From: Panopea generosa
Taxonomy: Eukaryota > Mollusca > Bivalvia > Adapedonta > Hiatellidae
Direction: 5' to 3'
NCBI GenBank assembly: GCA_029582155.1
Contig: CM055895.1
Coordinates: 14,622,787 to 14,686,786 of the forward strand
DNA: 64,000 bases
Part shown: positions 27,901-32,153 of the stretch, piece by piece
Position numbering within the stretch: the stretch's first letter is position 1
How the letters are laid out: the number at the start of each line of letters is the position of its first letter
Made by a program: the position numbers and the translations under genes
Notes under the pieces: generated by a model
Database searches by the model: none
Told to the model about the DNA's origin: nothing
Seen by the model: the letters and a program-made list of their open reading frames with translations, nothing else

Positions 27901-30900
27901 AATAATATTAGTAATTATATTAATAAAAATAATAGTACTTAATAATAATAATATTATTAATAATAACAGTACTAAATAATAATAATATTAGTAATAATAT
28001 TAATAATAATAAAAGTAATAATAATAATAATAATATTAGTATTTATATCAATAATAATAATAATAGTAATAGTAATAAAAACTTTTTTTGAATATTTCTA
28101 ATGTAAGGGGATAAAAAACAGTAGATATGAAATAGTATTGTTTAGCTAAATCTGATAAAATGTGTTACACTTTATTTTTTTGAGTTTACCAATGCTTTAA
28201 CAAAAGTCCATTTTCCCCTCAATCGGGCTATTTTTTCCCTCAATCTCAAAGCATTGAACCTCTCAACAATTTACAGGAAAAAAACCTACAATCTTTTCTT
28301 ACCGCTATTACAAATAATTTTCTACTCAAAAGAAAAATTGAAACAAAACCACTTAAATTGAAGCACAACCGTGGCATTTTAAGTAGGGGGGTTGTGTTGT
28401 TTTGCAGGTTTGGGTATCTGCTCAACCCGATGCTTCTAAAATACAACACTCAGATCTGGTTCTACCCAGAAATCGGACTCGAAAGCAGTTCATATAAGTT
28501 GTGAGATTTCTCCACATTCAAACTGAAATAAATTAGTATAAACTAAACTAATAATTTGCTAATATATATATAGCTTTTATTTCAACTAATAAATTATCTA
28601 TGAAAAATTTTATCTGACGAATTTAAAATAATCAGCAAAGAAGAGATTTAGCATCTCAGATTGCAGAACTGGTAAAAAATATCAACTACAAATTAAGTCT
28701 ATTCCTGGAAATCACATTTACTTTAATTAAACTTTGAATTACACTTTTACTTACTTGCAGCAAATAAAGATTCTTTGAAAGGGTCTTAGACAGGTAAACA
28801 TTCACCTGAAATACATGAAAACAAATGAATTGCAAAAATACTGTCCTTTTCATCTGAAAAGATATAACCATCCACTAACATAGATAGCAAACAAACAATT
28901 TTTTTAAGAATGGCCCTATATTCAGTATCTAATTAAGTATTTTTGAAAGGCTTGACAGGCATTTAACATAAGCTTTTTTAAAACATAAGTGAATGGCTGA
29001 GCACGAAGACTGCACACAAATGTGCATCCTAGTTGTAAGCTTATTGAAAACATAATTTTAATGATGGATCAGATTGTCTTTGAAATGACTTGTACATGAT
29101 ATTATTTTTATTCTTGTATTGTTGTGTTTGTTGTTATGCGAGTTATCAATCTGACCATTATGGGGATTTCCGTACAATACAGAGTTGGGTCTGTTGTGTC
29201 CTTAAAGGGATTATATTGGCAAGTAACACAAACACGCTGTTAATCCAGACTTTTCAAGTATGCAGTGTTCACAAAATAATGCTTATGTATTGACGTATAA
29301 CCTTTATTTACTTGAAAGTTATCAAATAAACAGTAATTGAATATTCGCAAAAACTTTAATACGTCCCGCAATAAAGTATTGCGCAATGTTTACATTGAAC
29401 TCAGTAAACTTCCCGAACAAAGCCTTGAAAACGAGATCGGAAACAAGTCTTCAGGATGTTATGATTGATCGGAAACCCGAAAGCGGTTCGTTGAAAATGG
29501 CAAATGTAAACAAAAACAAAAACGTGGCTTCAGAAAACCGATGTTTGTAATAAAGAGGTTTTGCAATTAGACACTGTAGACGAGTATATCTCTAAGTTAT
29601 AAGTGTATCTTCATGCTGGGCGTGTGTATTAAGGACAGGGAATTGACGGTAATATGCCAATATAATCCCTTTAAGCAATACACTTTGTCCACATAAGCTT
29701 AGTACTGGATCTACGCAAGAATTCTTCGAGCATGATTTGTTGTAATCAACTGTTTCTCAATCAAGTTAAAATAAATAAATCTATATTTGCCATTTTAAGG
29801 CAACTTCTTTCAGTAAAAAGACTTAAATATTCTAGGTATATATGGTTTTAATGTTATATATACATTTGATAGTGACCCCTACATTTTACCGAAGTGGGGT
29901 TGTAAAGTCTGAATTCATTCCATATATTATGTACCAGTTTTAAAACCCTTTTTTTTAAAAAGTCACCCTTGCTATTACGAATAACTTGTTCAATCAGAGA
30001 ATAATTCAATATTCTGCCGAAAAAGTGCCTTTGGCATCAAACTTGATTACTTTAAAACACTTCTCAACCTGAATAATAAATAATAACGCATTGTTTATCC
30101 AAACTCGAAACTCTTTAAAGAATCGGTTTGGTAGGCAAGCATTTTTTTTTTAAATCCCAACAATGCCCAATTGACTTGCTCAACATAGAGCAACTGTTGG
30201 CTAACATGTATATCATCAGCATGGTTAGGGCAGTAGTGCAATTCAGTGTAATATATCACTTTTATCAATTAAATTCTTCAAAAAATACTATAATTATATC
30301 CTATATCAGAGACCCATTTACAGAGATAAGTGATTGCATTTGCTTGTCTAAATTTCGGGTTGCACATTTGGCACTTGATTCCCCACTGGCCCTAACAAAA
30401 TATGCTTGTGCTTTTGGTATCGAAAGGAAGACTTTGGGTGGTAAACTTTTAAATAAAAAAAAAAGAAGCATAATTTCAAGTTATTCAGTTTTTACAGTTA
30501 TTTTTATGTGACCATTTTATCATGTTTAGTCCATTTTTAAAGAAGGAAATAACAAAAACTTTTTTTAAATATCTATAATTTTTTTTTGTCATCCATCGAA
30601 AATGTACTTCCTTCTTATTTCTGCAGAAAAATCTCTGATGTGTTGTTAAAATGTTTTTGTTAAAAGAACTACACAATACCGTTTTTGTTAAAATAAAAGA
30701 ATCGTAAAAAGCCCATTTTATAGCCAAGTTATTAGCACAGAACTTACCATATCATATATAACTTATACTAACAAGTATTACACAAAAAAAAAACATAAAA
30801 TTAATGTAAACTGTTTGATTTAAACTTAACAAAAATAGACCTGCACCGTGCATTCTTCGATTTCATAATATAAAGGCGTCTATTGTTATACAATATGGTG

Positions 30901-31563
30901 TTGATTCATTCGGAACACTTGATGTCAGATGATAATGGCGGACAATACATATTCACCTGCAATAGGACCCCTCTTGTGTTTGAGATCAGTTTATCGGCAT
31001 ACTTAGCGTGCACTGCATATACTTTAATCACGGATCAATGACTTTAATGTCAACTGTTTGGATCAAAGTGGTGAAACCTCCTCAACAGATTCTGTTGACA
31101 ACTTCCAGTTAGTAAAATCAGCTTCCGCGGTTGCACGGCTTGGGAGACGCAAAATAAAAATCTTTAAAAGGTTCCATAGAGAGGTGCAATATGTCACACT
31201 ACAAAGTTACTAACCATTTCAAGATAGTTTCGCTATCTCACCAAATCAGCAATTATGCATATTTTGTATAGATATGTAACCTACATTTGGTAAAATAACA
31301 TGAAACAATAAATGTTTAGTAAAACAAACGCTAAAAATTAAAAAAAAAAACGATAAAAATACGCAAGAATTTTTTTCTGATGTAACCATGTGCAATTAAA
31401 ATGGAAAAAAGCAACACTCACATGTTCAAGGTTACACGGATTAGCAAAAAATATGTTTTATTAATATAAAAGAAAACTGATAAAATGGCAAATAAACACA
31501 AGCTGTGGTGTTTTCTAAACAAAACCTTACTTCACACTCAATTGGATCCTCTTCGTCGTCCAT
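3874..31563 (-). CDS. POLR3E: DNA-directed RNA polymerase III subunit RPC5 (complete gene, 17 coding exons)
   Basis: Encodes metazoan RPC5, which pairs with RPC4 as the TFIIF-like subcomplex of RNA polymerase III and acts in the nucleus in initiation, termination and reinitiation on tRNA, 5S and other small RNA genes. Seventeen exons total 2004 nt, keep phase at every junction and give 667 residues (human about 708). Landmarks: acidic N-terminus MDDEEDPIECE; dimerisation module with YPVRPGYMTY (29-38) and SKGEQFALNVDG (about 73-84); GDSSQDEAEEE (158-168); SNVLSLTQLK (260-269); MVQGCWVVK (about 317-325); ILYPKDGYSPNSG (328-340); a basic serine/arginine linker (about 455-470); a winged-helix segment with YVLSISELKRL (about 547-557); C-terminus HWYLKSCSDWT. 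All introns are GT-AG except the last (GC-AG). The start aligns with the family's usual N-terminus; a possible upstream in-frame start exists (see 32066-32100). The gene is head to head with VPS35L. Confidence 0.95.
4908..5033 (-). CDS. POLR3E: POLR3E exon 16
   Basis: Residues 607-648, 42 codons, from IRQAMCELLKTNYKVVKK to DNDVKSVLR. This is part of the C-terminal winged-helix region. The exon ends AGG followed by GCAAGT, a textbook GC donor. No GT donor nearby keeps both the frame and the join to exon 17. Confidence 0.88.
6245..6298 (-). CDS. POLR3E: POLR3E exon 15
   Basis: Residues 589-606, WQKEMVFLYVNSGDDMEP. Acceptor TTCTACAG and donor GTGAGT, both phase 0. Aligns with the human segment around VFALWESGDMSD. 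Confidence 0.9.
6562..6805. repeat. Diverged tandem repeat, ~45 bp x 5 (POLR3E intron 14)
   Basis: Five degenerate units built around 'catttcattaagtartttg' and 'agatttgcc'. Copies differ by substitutions and small indels, so the array is old. It lies between exons 14 and 15 and touches neither splice site. Confidence 0.75.
7503..7939 (-). CDS. POLR3E: POLR3E exon 14 (largest exon: basic linker and winged helix)
   Basis: Residues 444-588 plus the last two bases of codon 443. An alanine/glutamate run leads into a basic RS-like stretch (RRRRTSSRSRKR), a low-complexity acidic stretch, then the conserved winged-helix part with FIQEKLFSRYVLSISELKRL and PPGHILGSGVTD. The linker is the metazoan insertion between the RPC5 core and its C-terminal extension. 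The start follows TCACAG; the open frame has no ATG at its 5' end because it is internal. Donor GTATGT. Confidence 0.93.
7940..8636. other. POLR3E intron 13, unique part
   Basis: AT-rich intronic DNA between the exon 14 acceptor and a SINE. No coding potential, motif or repeat could be supported. Confidence 0.5.
8637..8872 (-). mobile_element. tRNA-derived SINE, family A (POLR3E intron 13)
   Basis: Minus-strand copy. The plus strand shows the body ('tctagttttattggtga', 'agacctca') followed by the reverse complement of the tRNA-like head ('tgggctcgaacac', 'tttggctgcag'). Diverged, same sense as POLR3E. Confidence 0.65.
8904..9117. mobile_element. Foldback MITE family M1, copy 1 (piggyBac-like TTAA flank)
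   Basis: Termini are TTAACCCTTTACTTCAT and a matching GGAGTAAAGGGTTA. Inside is a second inverted repeat ('agtgcaggaagtgttcagat' with a complementary arm), so the element can fold into a long hairpin. Other copies at 39353-39559 and 55486-55711 have TTAA on both sides; here the right copy has decayed to TTAT. CCCTTT next to TTAA resembles piggyBac termini. No coding capacity. Confidence 0.75.
9151..9254 (-). CDS. POLR3E: POLR3E exon 13
   Basis: Residues 408/409-442, YNDIAERQRMLWEAKYQTL through EAQEKKIR. Matches the RQ-M-LW segment of human RPC5. Donor GTAAGT. The acceptor GTTACAG is also the edge of the minisatellite at 9241-10400, which repeats this splice site many times. Confidence 0.92.
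9241..10400. repeat. 46-bp minisatellite with alternating unit types, containing the exon 13 acceptor (POLR3E intron 12)
   Basis: About 23 units of about 46 bp. Two diverged types alternate irregularly: one with 'catgcaataacatttatgc', the other with 'catacaccagaatttatat'. Both share 'aattctgtgat' and 'attgtatctgtaa'. On the minus strand each unit ends GTTACAG followed by ATACAATGATAT, nearly identical to the true exon 13 boundary GTTACAG|ATATAATGATAT. The array therefore starts inside the first ~13 coding bases of exon 13 and places about 18 acceptor look-alikes upstream of it. Confidence 0.85.
10401..10650. other. POLR3E intron 12, between two arrays
   Basis: Decaying minisatellite edge and AT-rich DNA. 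Nothing else recognised. Confidence 0.4.
10658..10880. repeat. 69-bp tandem repeat x ~3.2 (POLR3E intron 12)
   Basis: Units start 'tttaacatggtgtttg' and contain 'attaatcaaacaagtagaaa' and 'cacttcatrgaaata'. An open frame runs through because 69 is a multiple of three; there is no sign of real coding. Confidence 0.85.
10881..12550. other. POLR3E intron 12, mostly unique DNA
   Basis: AT-rich intron with several poly-T/poly-A tracts (for example near 11030, 11200 and 11270). No exon, repeat family or RNA gene could be supported. Confidence 0.45.
12551..12770 (+). mobile_element. tRNA-derived SINE, family A, head truncated (POLR3E intron 12)
   Basis: Retains a perfect B box (GGTTCGAGTCC) and the body ('aaaactttgtgagaaagtt', 'agtaaaactggatatgcc') with an A-rich tail at 12759-12774. 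The first part of the tRNA-like head, with the A box, is missing. Antisense to POLR3E. Confidence 0.75.
12824..12987 (-). CDS. POLR3E: POLR3E exon 12
   Basis: Residues 354-407, from MWRFTQSRCVTRKEVASV through KDILEQMSRIKFNHGWEF to HDYDFTD. Very close to the human winged-helix segment (MWKFTQSRWVVRKEVA..., NKGWEF). Acceptor TTTCAG, donor GTAGAG, phase 2 out. Confidence 0.94.
12988..13825. other. POLR3E intron 11
   Basis: Intronic DNA with two diverged copies of a short block containing 'ttttgttgcc' and 'aacaaccacaatttt' (about 13280-13330 and 13440-13490). A stretch at 13070-13215 with 'gcaagatactttatctgc' and 'taccggttctacc' may be an old SINE fragment. Confidence 0.4.
13826..13907 (-). CDS. 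POLR3E: POLR3E exon 11
   Basis: Residues 326/327-353, EILYPKDGYSPNSGISSQ then LLCRGRDFL. Aligns with human DILYPKDSSSPHSG...LCRGRDFV. Acceptor TTACAG, donor GTTAGT. Confidence 0.94.
14930..15440. repeat. Diverged interspersed repeat (POLR3E intron 10)
   Basis: Contains wording typical of a high-copy molluscan repeat: 'atgtgtccatgagacac', 'aggggcataactcc' (here 'ggggcataactccat') and 'attgaaaatggcggggcc'. Includes a small 11-bp tandem run (gtccaatctta, about 4 copies, 15057-15093). Boundaries are approximate and the class is unknown. Confidence 0.45.
15814..15934 (-). CDS. POLR3E: POLR3E exon 10
   Basis: Residues 287-325 with split codons at both ends: AKVIRFSQLLHLLPQG, then TLRALQVVAVMVQGCWVVK. 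The MVQG-WVVK motif is diagnostic of RPC5. Acceptor TTTGCAG, donor GTAAGT. Confidence 0.94.
16122..16421 (-). mobile_element. tRNA-derived SINE, family C (POLR3E intron 9), intact Pol III boxes
   Basis: The head, on the minus strand, has a perfect A box TAGCTCAGTCGG (16397-16408) and a near-perfect B box AGTTCGAATCC (16354-16364). The body has 'caacagtcc', 'tcatctcacac' and 'aggatcccaggaaacagtgg', and it ends near 'attcaatca'. The head is tRNA-like, but the T stem does not pair well and a SINE body is attached, so this is not a tRNA gene. Same sense as POLR3E. Confidence 0.8.
16819..16910 (-). CDS. POLR3E: POLR3E exon 9
   Basis: Residues 256-285, EKPAMPSNVLSLTQLKSMPL then SDQVKALLTN. Matches human KPVAPSNVLSMAQLRTLPLADQIK. 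Acceptor TTTGCAG, donor GTAAGC. Confidence 0.94.
17590..17712 (+). mobile_element. tRNA-derived SINE, family B, 3' truncated (POLR3E intron 8)
   Basis: The head contains 'cagtgttggccgctcatgc', 'agaggttgc' and 'ggttcgatctcc', followed by a short part of the body ('gcttagcactgcttcaaccc'). Antisense to POLR3E. Confidence 0.65.
17713..18549. other. POLR3E intron 8, unique part
   Basis: AT-rich intron. Weakly matching 'gggctct' and 'agagcc' ends at 18080 and 18415 could mark an old inverted-repeat element, but the arms do not align well enough to call one. Confidence 0.35.
18550..18795. repeat. 46-bp tandem repeat x ~5 (POLR3E intron 8)
   Basis: Units start 'gaatcagatattttatgta' and contain 'actacaacagataaacatta'. 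Starts are 46 bp apart (18550, 18596, 18642). The array ends about 65 bp downstream, in transcript terms, of the exon 8 donor. Confidence 0.88.
18860..18984 (-). CDS. POLR3E: POLR3E exon 8
   Basis: Residues 214-254: a charged helix (TEEAERERRMLIQENKEM) then the conserved HVDPVEYLKMLMSQANEI. Human has SPSEYLMMLMPP here. Of two possible AGs, the one at 18985-18987 keeps the frame. The donor GTAAGTTTG splits a CAG/CAA codon. Confidence 0.9.
19064..19341 (-). mobile_element. tRNA-derived SINE, family C (POLR3E intron 7)
   Basis: Body from 'ttgattgattgaatatt' through 'gggatcctgaaaggtt' and 'cagcggtgagagacgaat' to the tRNA-like head ('gttgccgggcagggatttga'). The head is more decayed than in the 16122 copy. 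Same sense as POLR3E. Confidence 0.75.
19606..19880. repeat. 27-bp tandem repeat x ~10 (POLR3E intron 7)
   Basis: Units 'ttaattttcatacttgaag' + 'tggaacca' repeat with few changes, some with 'cttaaag'. Long open frames appear on both strands only because 27 is a multiple of three and the unit lacks stops. Confidence 0.92.
20418..20760. repeat. Diverged interspersed repeat fragment (POLR3E intron 7)
   Basis: Begins 'aacaagagctgtc' and contains 'aggggcataactcagg', phrases seen in abundant molluscan repeats. No inverted termini or coding region seen; boundaries uncertain. Confidence 0.35.
20800..20966 (-). CDS. POLR3E: POLR3E exon 7
   Basis: Residues 159-213: DSSQDEAEEEAQTVTVKFQR, PESETAKARR, then EETWVPLHYNNVQ. 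The 'GDSSQDEAE' and 'RPESE' motifs match human RPC5 almost exactly. Acceptor TGTAG, donor GTACCA. Confidence 0.95.
21034..22378. repeat. 34-bp minisatellite x ~40, each unit with a CArG box (POLR3E intron 6)
   Basis: The unit is 'gggatgaatggagtgtgaca' + 'cctatataggtata', highly homogeneous across about 1.35 kb. It contains the 12-bp palindrome ACCTATATAGGT, whose core CCTATATAGG fits the SRF consensus CC(A/T)6GG. I count about 35 perfect CArG cores. The array begins about 70 bp upstream of the exon 7 acceptor in transcript direction. Open frames through it are artefacts of stop-free units. Confidence 0.95.
22682..22910 (-). mobile_element. tRNA-derived SINE, family A (POLR3E intron 6)
   Basis: Good minus-strand copy: 'catatccagttttactggtg', 'aggaaaacctcaga', 'aactttctcacataaagttt', then the head in reverse ('cttagaccactcggccaca'). 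Same sense as POLR3E. Confidence 0.8.
23237..23456. mobile_element. MITE family M4, copy 1 (POLR3E intron 6)
   Basis: TTAA then 'ggccattataaattaattgc' on the left, and the reverse complement ('gcaattaatttatcatggcc') then TTAA on the right. Terminal inverted repeats are about 35 bp. The interior is a G/T-rich strand with 'ttttatttttattttt' and 'gggttggggtggc'. Further copies at 24737-24938 and 44552-44755. Confidence 0.8.
23578..23688 (-). CDS. POLR3E: POLR3E exon 6
   Basis: Residues 122-157, ELYLSPVNAQVQMKPSFDYL then DKVDKRIDSKESAKDG. Matches human GELHLTPLHGILQLRPSFSYLDKAD. Acceptor TTCTAG, donor GTAAAA. Confidence 0.94.
23946..24028 (-). CDS. POLR3E: POLR3E exon 5
   Basis: Residues 94-120, DKMDKQVLHSSNATADPGRY then AVGYYKH. 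Human has LMDKQTFCSSQTTSNTSRYAAALYRQ. Acceptor TTTCAG, donor GTATGT-like, split codons at both ends consistent with exons 4 and 6. Confidence 0.93.
24379..24568. repeat. 95-bp tandem duplication covering the exon 4 donor (POLR3E exon 4/intron 4)
   Basis: Two copies (about 24379-24473 and 24474-24568) share 'cagttagagac', 'taacaatgtaaatgaag', 'cctattrtagaa' and 'ccatctccatctctccc'. The second includes the last ~41 bp of exon 4 and its donor; the first is a decayed copy of the same exon end and donor (AATAG|GTGTTG) inside the intron. Use of the decoy would add 95 nt and shift the frame. Confidence 0.85.
24528..24643 (-). CDS. POLR3E: POLR3E exon 4
   Basis: Residues 55-92, LELEVALNTHSKHYSRSKGE then QFALNVDGRDGDGG and SFYN. 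The SKGEQ-ALNVDG motif is a signature of RPC5. Acceptor TTTCAG, donor AG|GTATTG. A decayed duplicate of its 3' end lies just beyond the donor. Confidence 0.95.
24737..24938. mobile_element. MITE family M4, copy 2 (POLR3E intron 3)
   Basis: Same termini as the 23237 copy ('aaggccattacaaaataact' / 'gcaattaatttattatggcc'). Flanks are partly decayed TTAA. Lies about 90 bp from exon 4. Confidence 0.78.
24976..25082 (+). mobile_element. Diverged family B SINE fragment (POLR3E intron 3)
   Basis: 'gcagggtgctgactgctcat' and 'cactcagtactggttct' match the family B head and early body, with many substitutions. Antisense to POLR3E. Confidence 0.5.
25530..26345. mobile_element. Putative composite DNA-element region (POLR3E intron 3)
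   Basis: Left end 'aaaaagtgtttgtctgggg' and right end, in reverse, 'aaaaaatggtgtttgtttca' look like diverged inverted termini. Inside are runs of 'ggtaggtagg' and the complementary 'cctacctaccc', plus a third 'caaacaaacattttttt' end at about 25780, as if one element sits in another. No transposase frame. Tentative. Confidence 0.4.
26493..26570 (-). CDS. POLR3E: POLR3E exon 3
   Basis: Residues 29-54, YPVRPGYMTYDQVELLSGQV then KPKQKK. Human has YPVRPASMTYDDI...KIKPKQQK. Acceptor TTAACAG, donor GTACTG, both phase 0. Confidence 0.95.
26735..26825. repeat. Imperfect AAT trinucleotide array (POLR3E intron 2)
   Basis: Runs of aat/aata/agt such as 'aataataatagtagtaataa'. A longer array of the same type lies at 27875-28085. 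Confidence 0.85.
26826..27874. other. POLR3E intron 2, unique DNA between two AAT arrays
   Basis: About 1 kb of single-copy-looking DNA, slightly less AT-rich in 27160-27400. Short open frames on both strands around 27320-27510 overlap each other and have no recognisable product. Confidence 0.4.
27875..28085. repeat. Imperfect AAT/ATT trinucleotide array (POLR3E intron 2)
   Basis: About 210 bp of taa/aat repeats interrupted by agt, acagt and att units. Confidence 0.9.
28420..28552 (+). mobile_element. tRNA-derived SINE, family B, 5' truncated (POLR3E intron 2)
   Basis: Keeps the body and 3' end: 'caacccgatgcttctaaaat', 'tggttctacccagaaatcgg', 'gcagttcatataagttg' and 'aaataaattagtataaacta'. 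The tRNA-like head is missing. Antisense to POLR3E. Confidence 0.75.
28755..28805 (-). CDS. POLR3E: POLR3E exon 2
   Basis: Residues 12-28, VNVYLSKTLSKNLYLLQ. Human has IDVYLAKSLAEKLYLFQ. Acceptor TTTCAG, donor GTAAGT, phase 0 on both sides. Confidence 0.95.
29202..29677. mobile_element. MITE family M2, copy 1 (POLR3E intron 1)
   Basis: Begins TTAAAGGGATTATATTGGC and ends with the exact complement GCCAATATAATCCCTTTAA. TTAA at both borders. The 475-bp interior is about 90% like the copy at 37344-37820 by eye (shared 'gtcccgcaataaagtattgc', 'aaacccgaaagc'). A shortened derivative is at 35202-35424. No coding frame. Confidence 0.88.
29678..31530. other. POLR3E intron 1, unique part
   Basis: AT-rich DNA up to coding exon 1, with several poly-A/poly-T tracts. 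An open frame near 30128-30511 has no family resemblance, no matching splice context and poor composition, so no gene is called. Confidence 0.45.
31531..31563 (-). CDS. POLR3E: POLR3E coding exon 1 (start codon)
   Basis: Residues 1-11, MDDEEDPIECE, corresponding to human MANEEDDPVVQE. Donor GTAAGG, phase 0. The base before the ATG is preceded by TTCAG, a good acceptor, so this exon is probably internal in the mRNA. Confidence 0.9.
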
Positions 31564-32136
31564 GCTGAATTATTTGATTAATAATTAAAGGAAATGTTCT
31601 TAAACATGTAATCGAGTATTTAGTTTATAATAACAGCATCGCATTTATGATACGAAGTGCATAAAAATTATTATTGTAATTATCAAATTGTTTATAATAT
31701 ATTTTTTTTACAGCATTATATAATAGATTATAATGTACCTAATAACGTTTTCCATTAATTTTAAACCCAACGAACATATAGTTTAGAGTAAAAACATACC
31801 AAACCAAACATACCATATAATAGTGTGGTACCCTGTATTATTTATTTCTGTGCGTTTATTATTAAAGCTGAACCGAACACCAGACCTTAATATGTACAGG
31901 ACAGTACTACTACTTTATTAAAAAAAAACATGAAGTATCATTTGAATACCATGACAACATGCTTTACAACTGTTATATCAAAGTAAAATTAAGGATTAAT
32001 TATTCACATTTGTTTCTGCAAAAAGTGTTAAGACGTTTTTCTTGTTTGAGATGACAAGGACTCACCTGAACGGAACCGCTACAAATACATAAAATACCAT
32101 CCTATGAGAGTATTCAGATCATGTGACTTGGACAAA
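31564..32136. promoter_or_regulatory. Shared POLR3E / VPS35L 5' region, likely bidirectional promoter
   Basis: The 573 bp between the divergent start codons. Near the VPS35L end: an M-box/CLEAR-like E-box TCATGTGACT (about 32119-32128), and AAAATGGCG (32134-32142), a YY1-type start-site motif that also includes the VPS35L ATG. No TATA box is obvious. A predicted POLR3E splice donor at 32065 means much of 31565-32065 may be the first POLR3E intron, leaving under 100 bp of core promoter. Functions are inferred from motifs only. Confidence 0.65.
32066..32100 (-). other. POLR3E: Predicted POLR3E upstream exon (3' part) with possible in-frame start
   Basis: On the minus strand CAG|GTGAGT at 32068-32060 is a perfect donor. 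Spliced to the TTCAG acceptor beside the start codon (intron 31565-32065), it gives a 5' exon whose ATG at 32100-32098 (context AGGATGG) reads through 11 codons plus 2 nt into MDDEEDP in frame. That would add 12 residues, MVFYVFVAVPFS. The family normally starts at MDDEED-like residues, so this may be 5' UTR only. Confidence 0.55.
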
Positions 32137-32153
32137 ATGGCGAATTACGACTG
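32137..32153 (+). CDS. VPS35L: VPS35L exon 1 (start codon)
   Basis: ATG plus MANYD and two bases of W6: only 17 coding nt, then GTAACT. Joined to exon 2 it gives [16 protein letters not shown], which lines up with human MAVFPWHSRNRNYKAE, supporting both the tiny exon and the start. Confidence 0.88.

Noticed and set aside
30128-30511. 127-codon open frame in POLR3E intron 1
   Set aside because: No family resemblance, AT-driven composition, lies inside an intron on the opposite strand and has no splice context.
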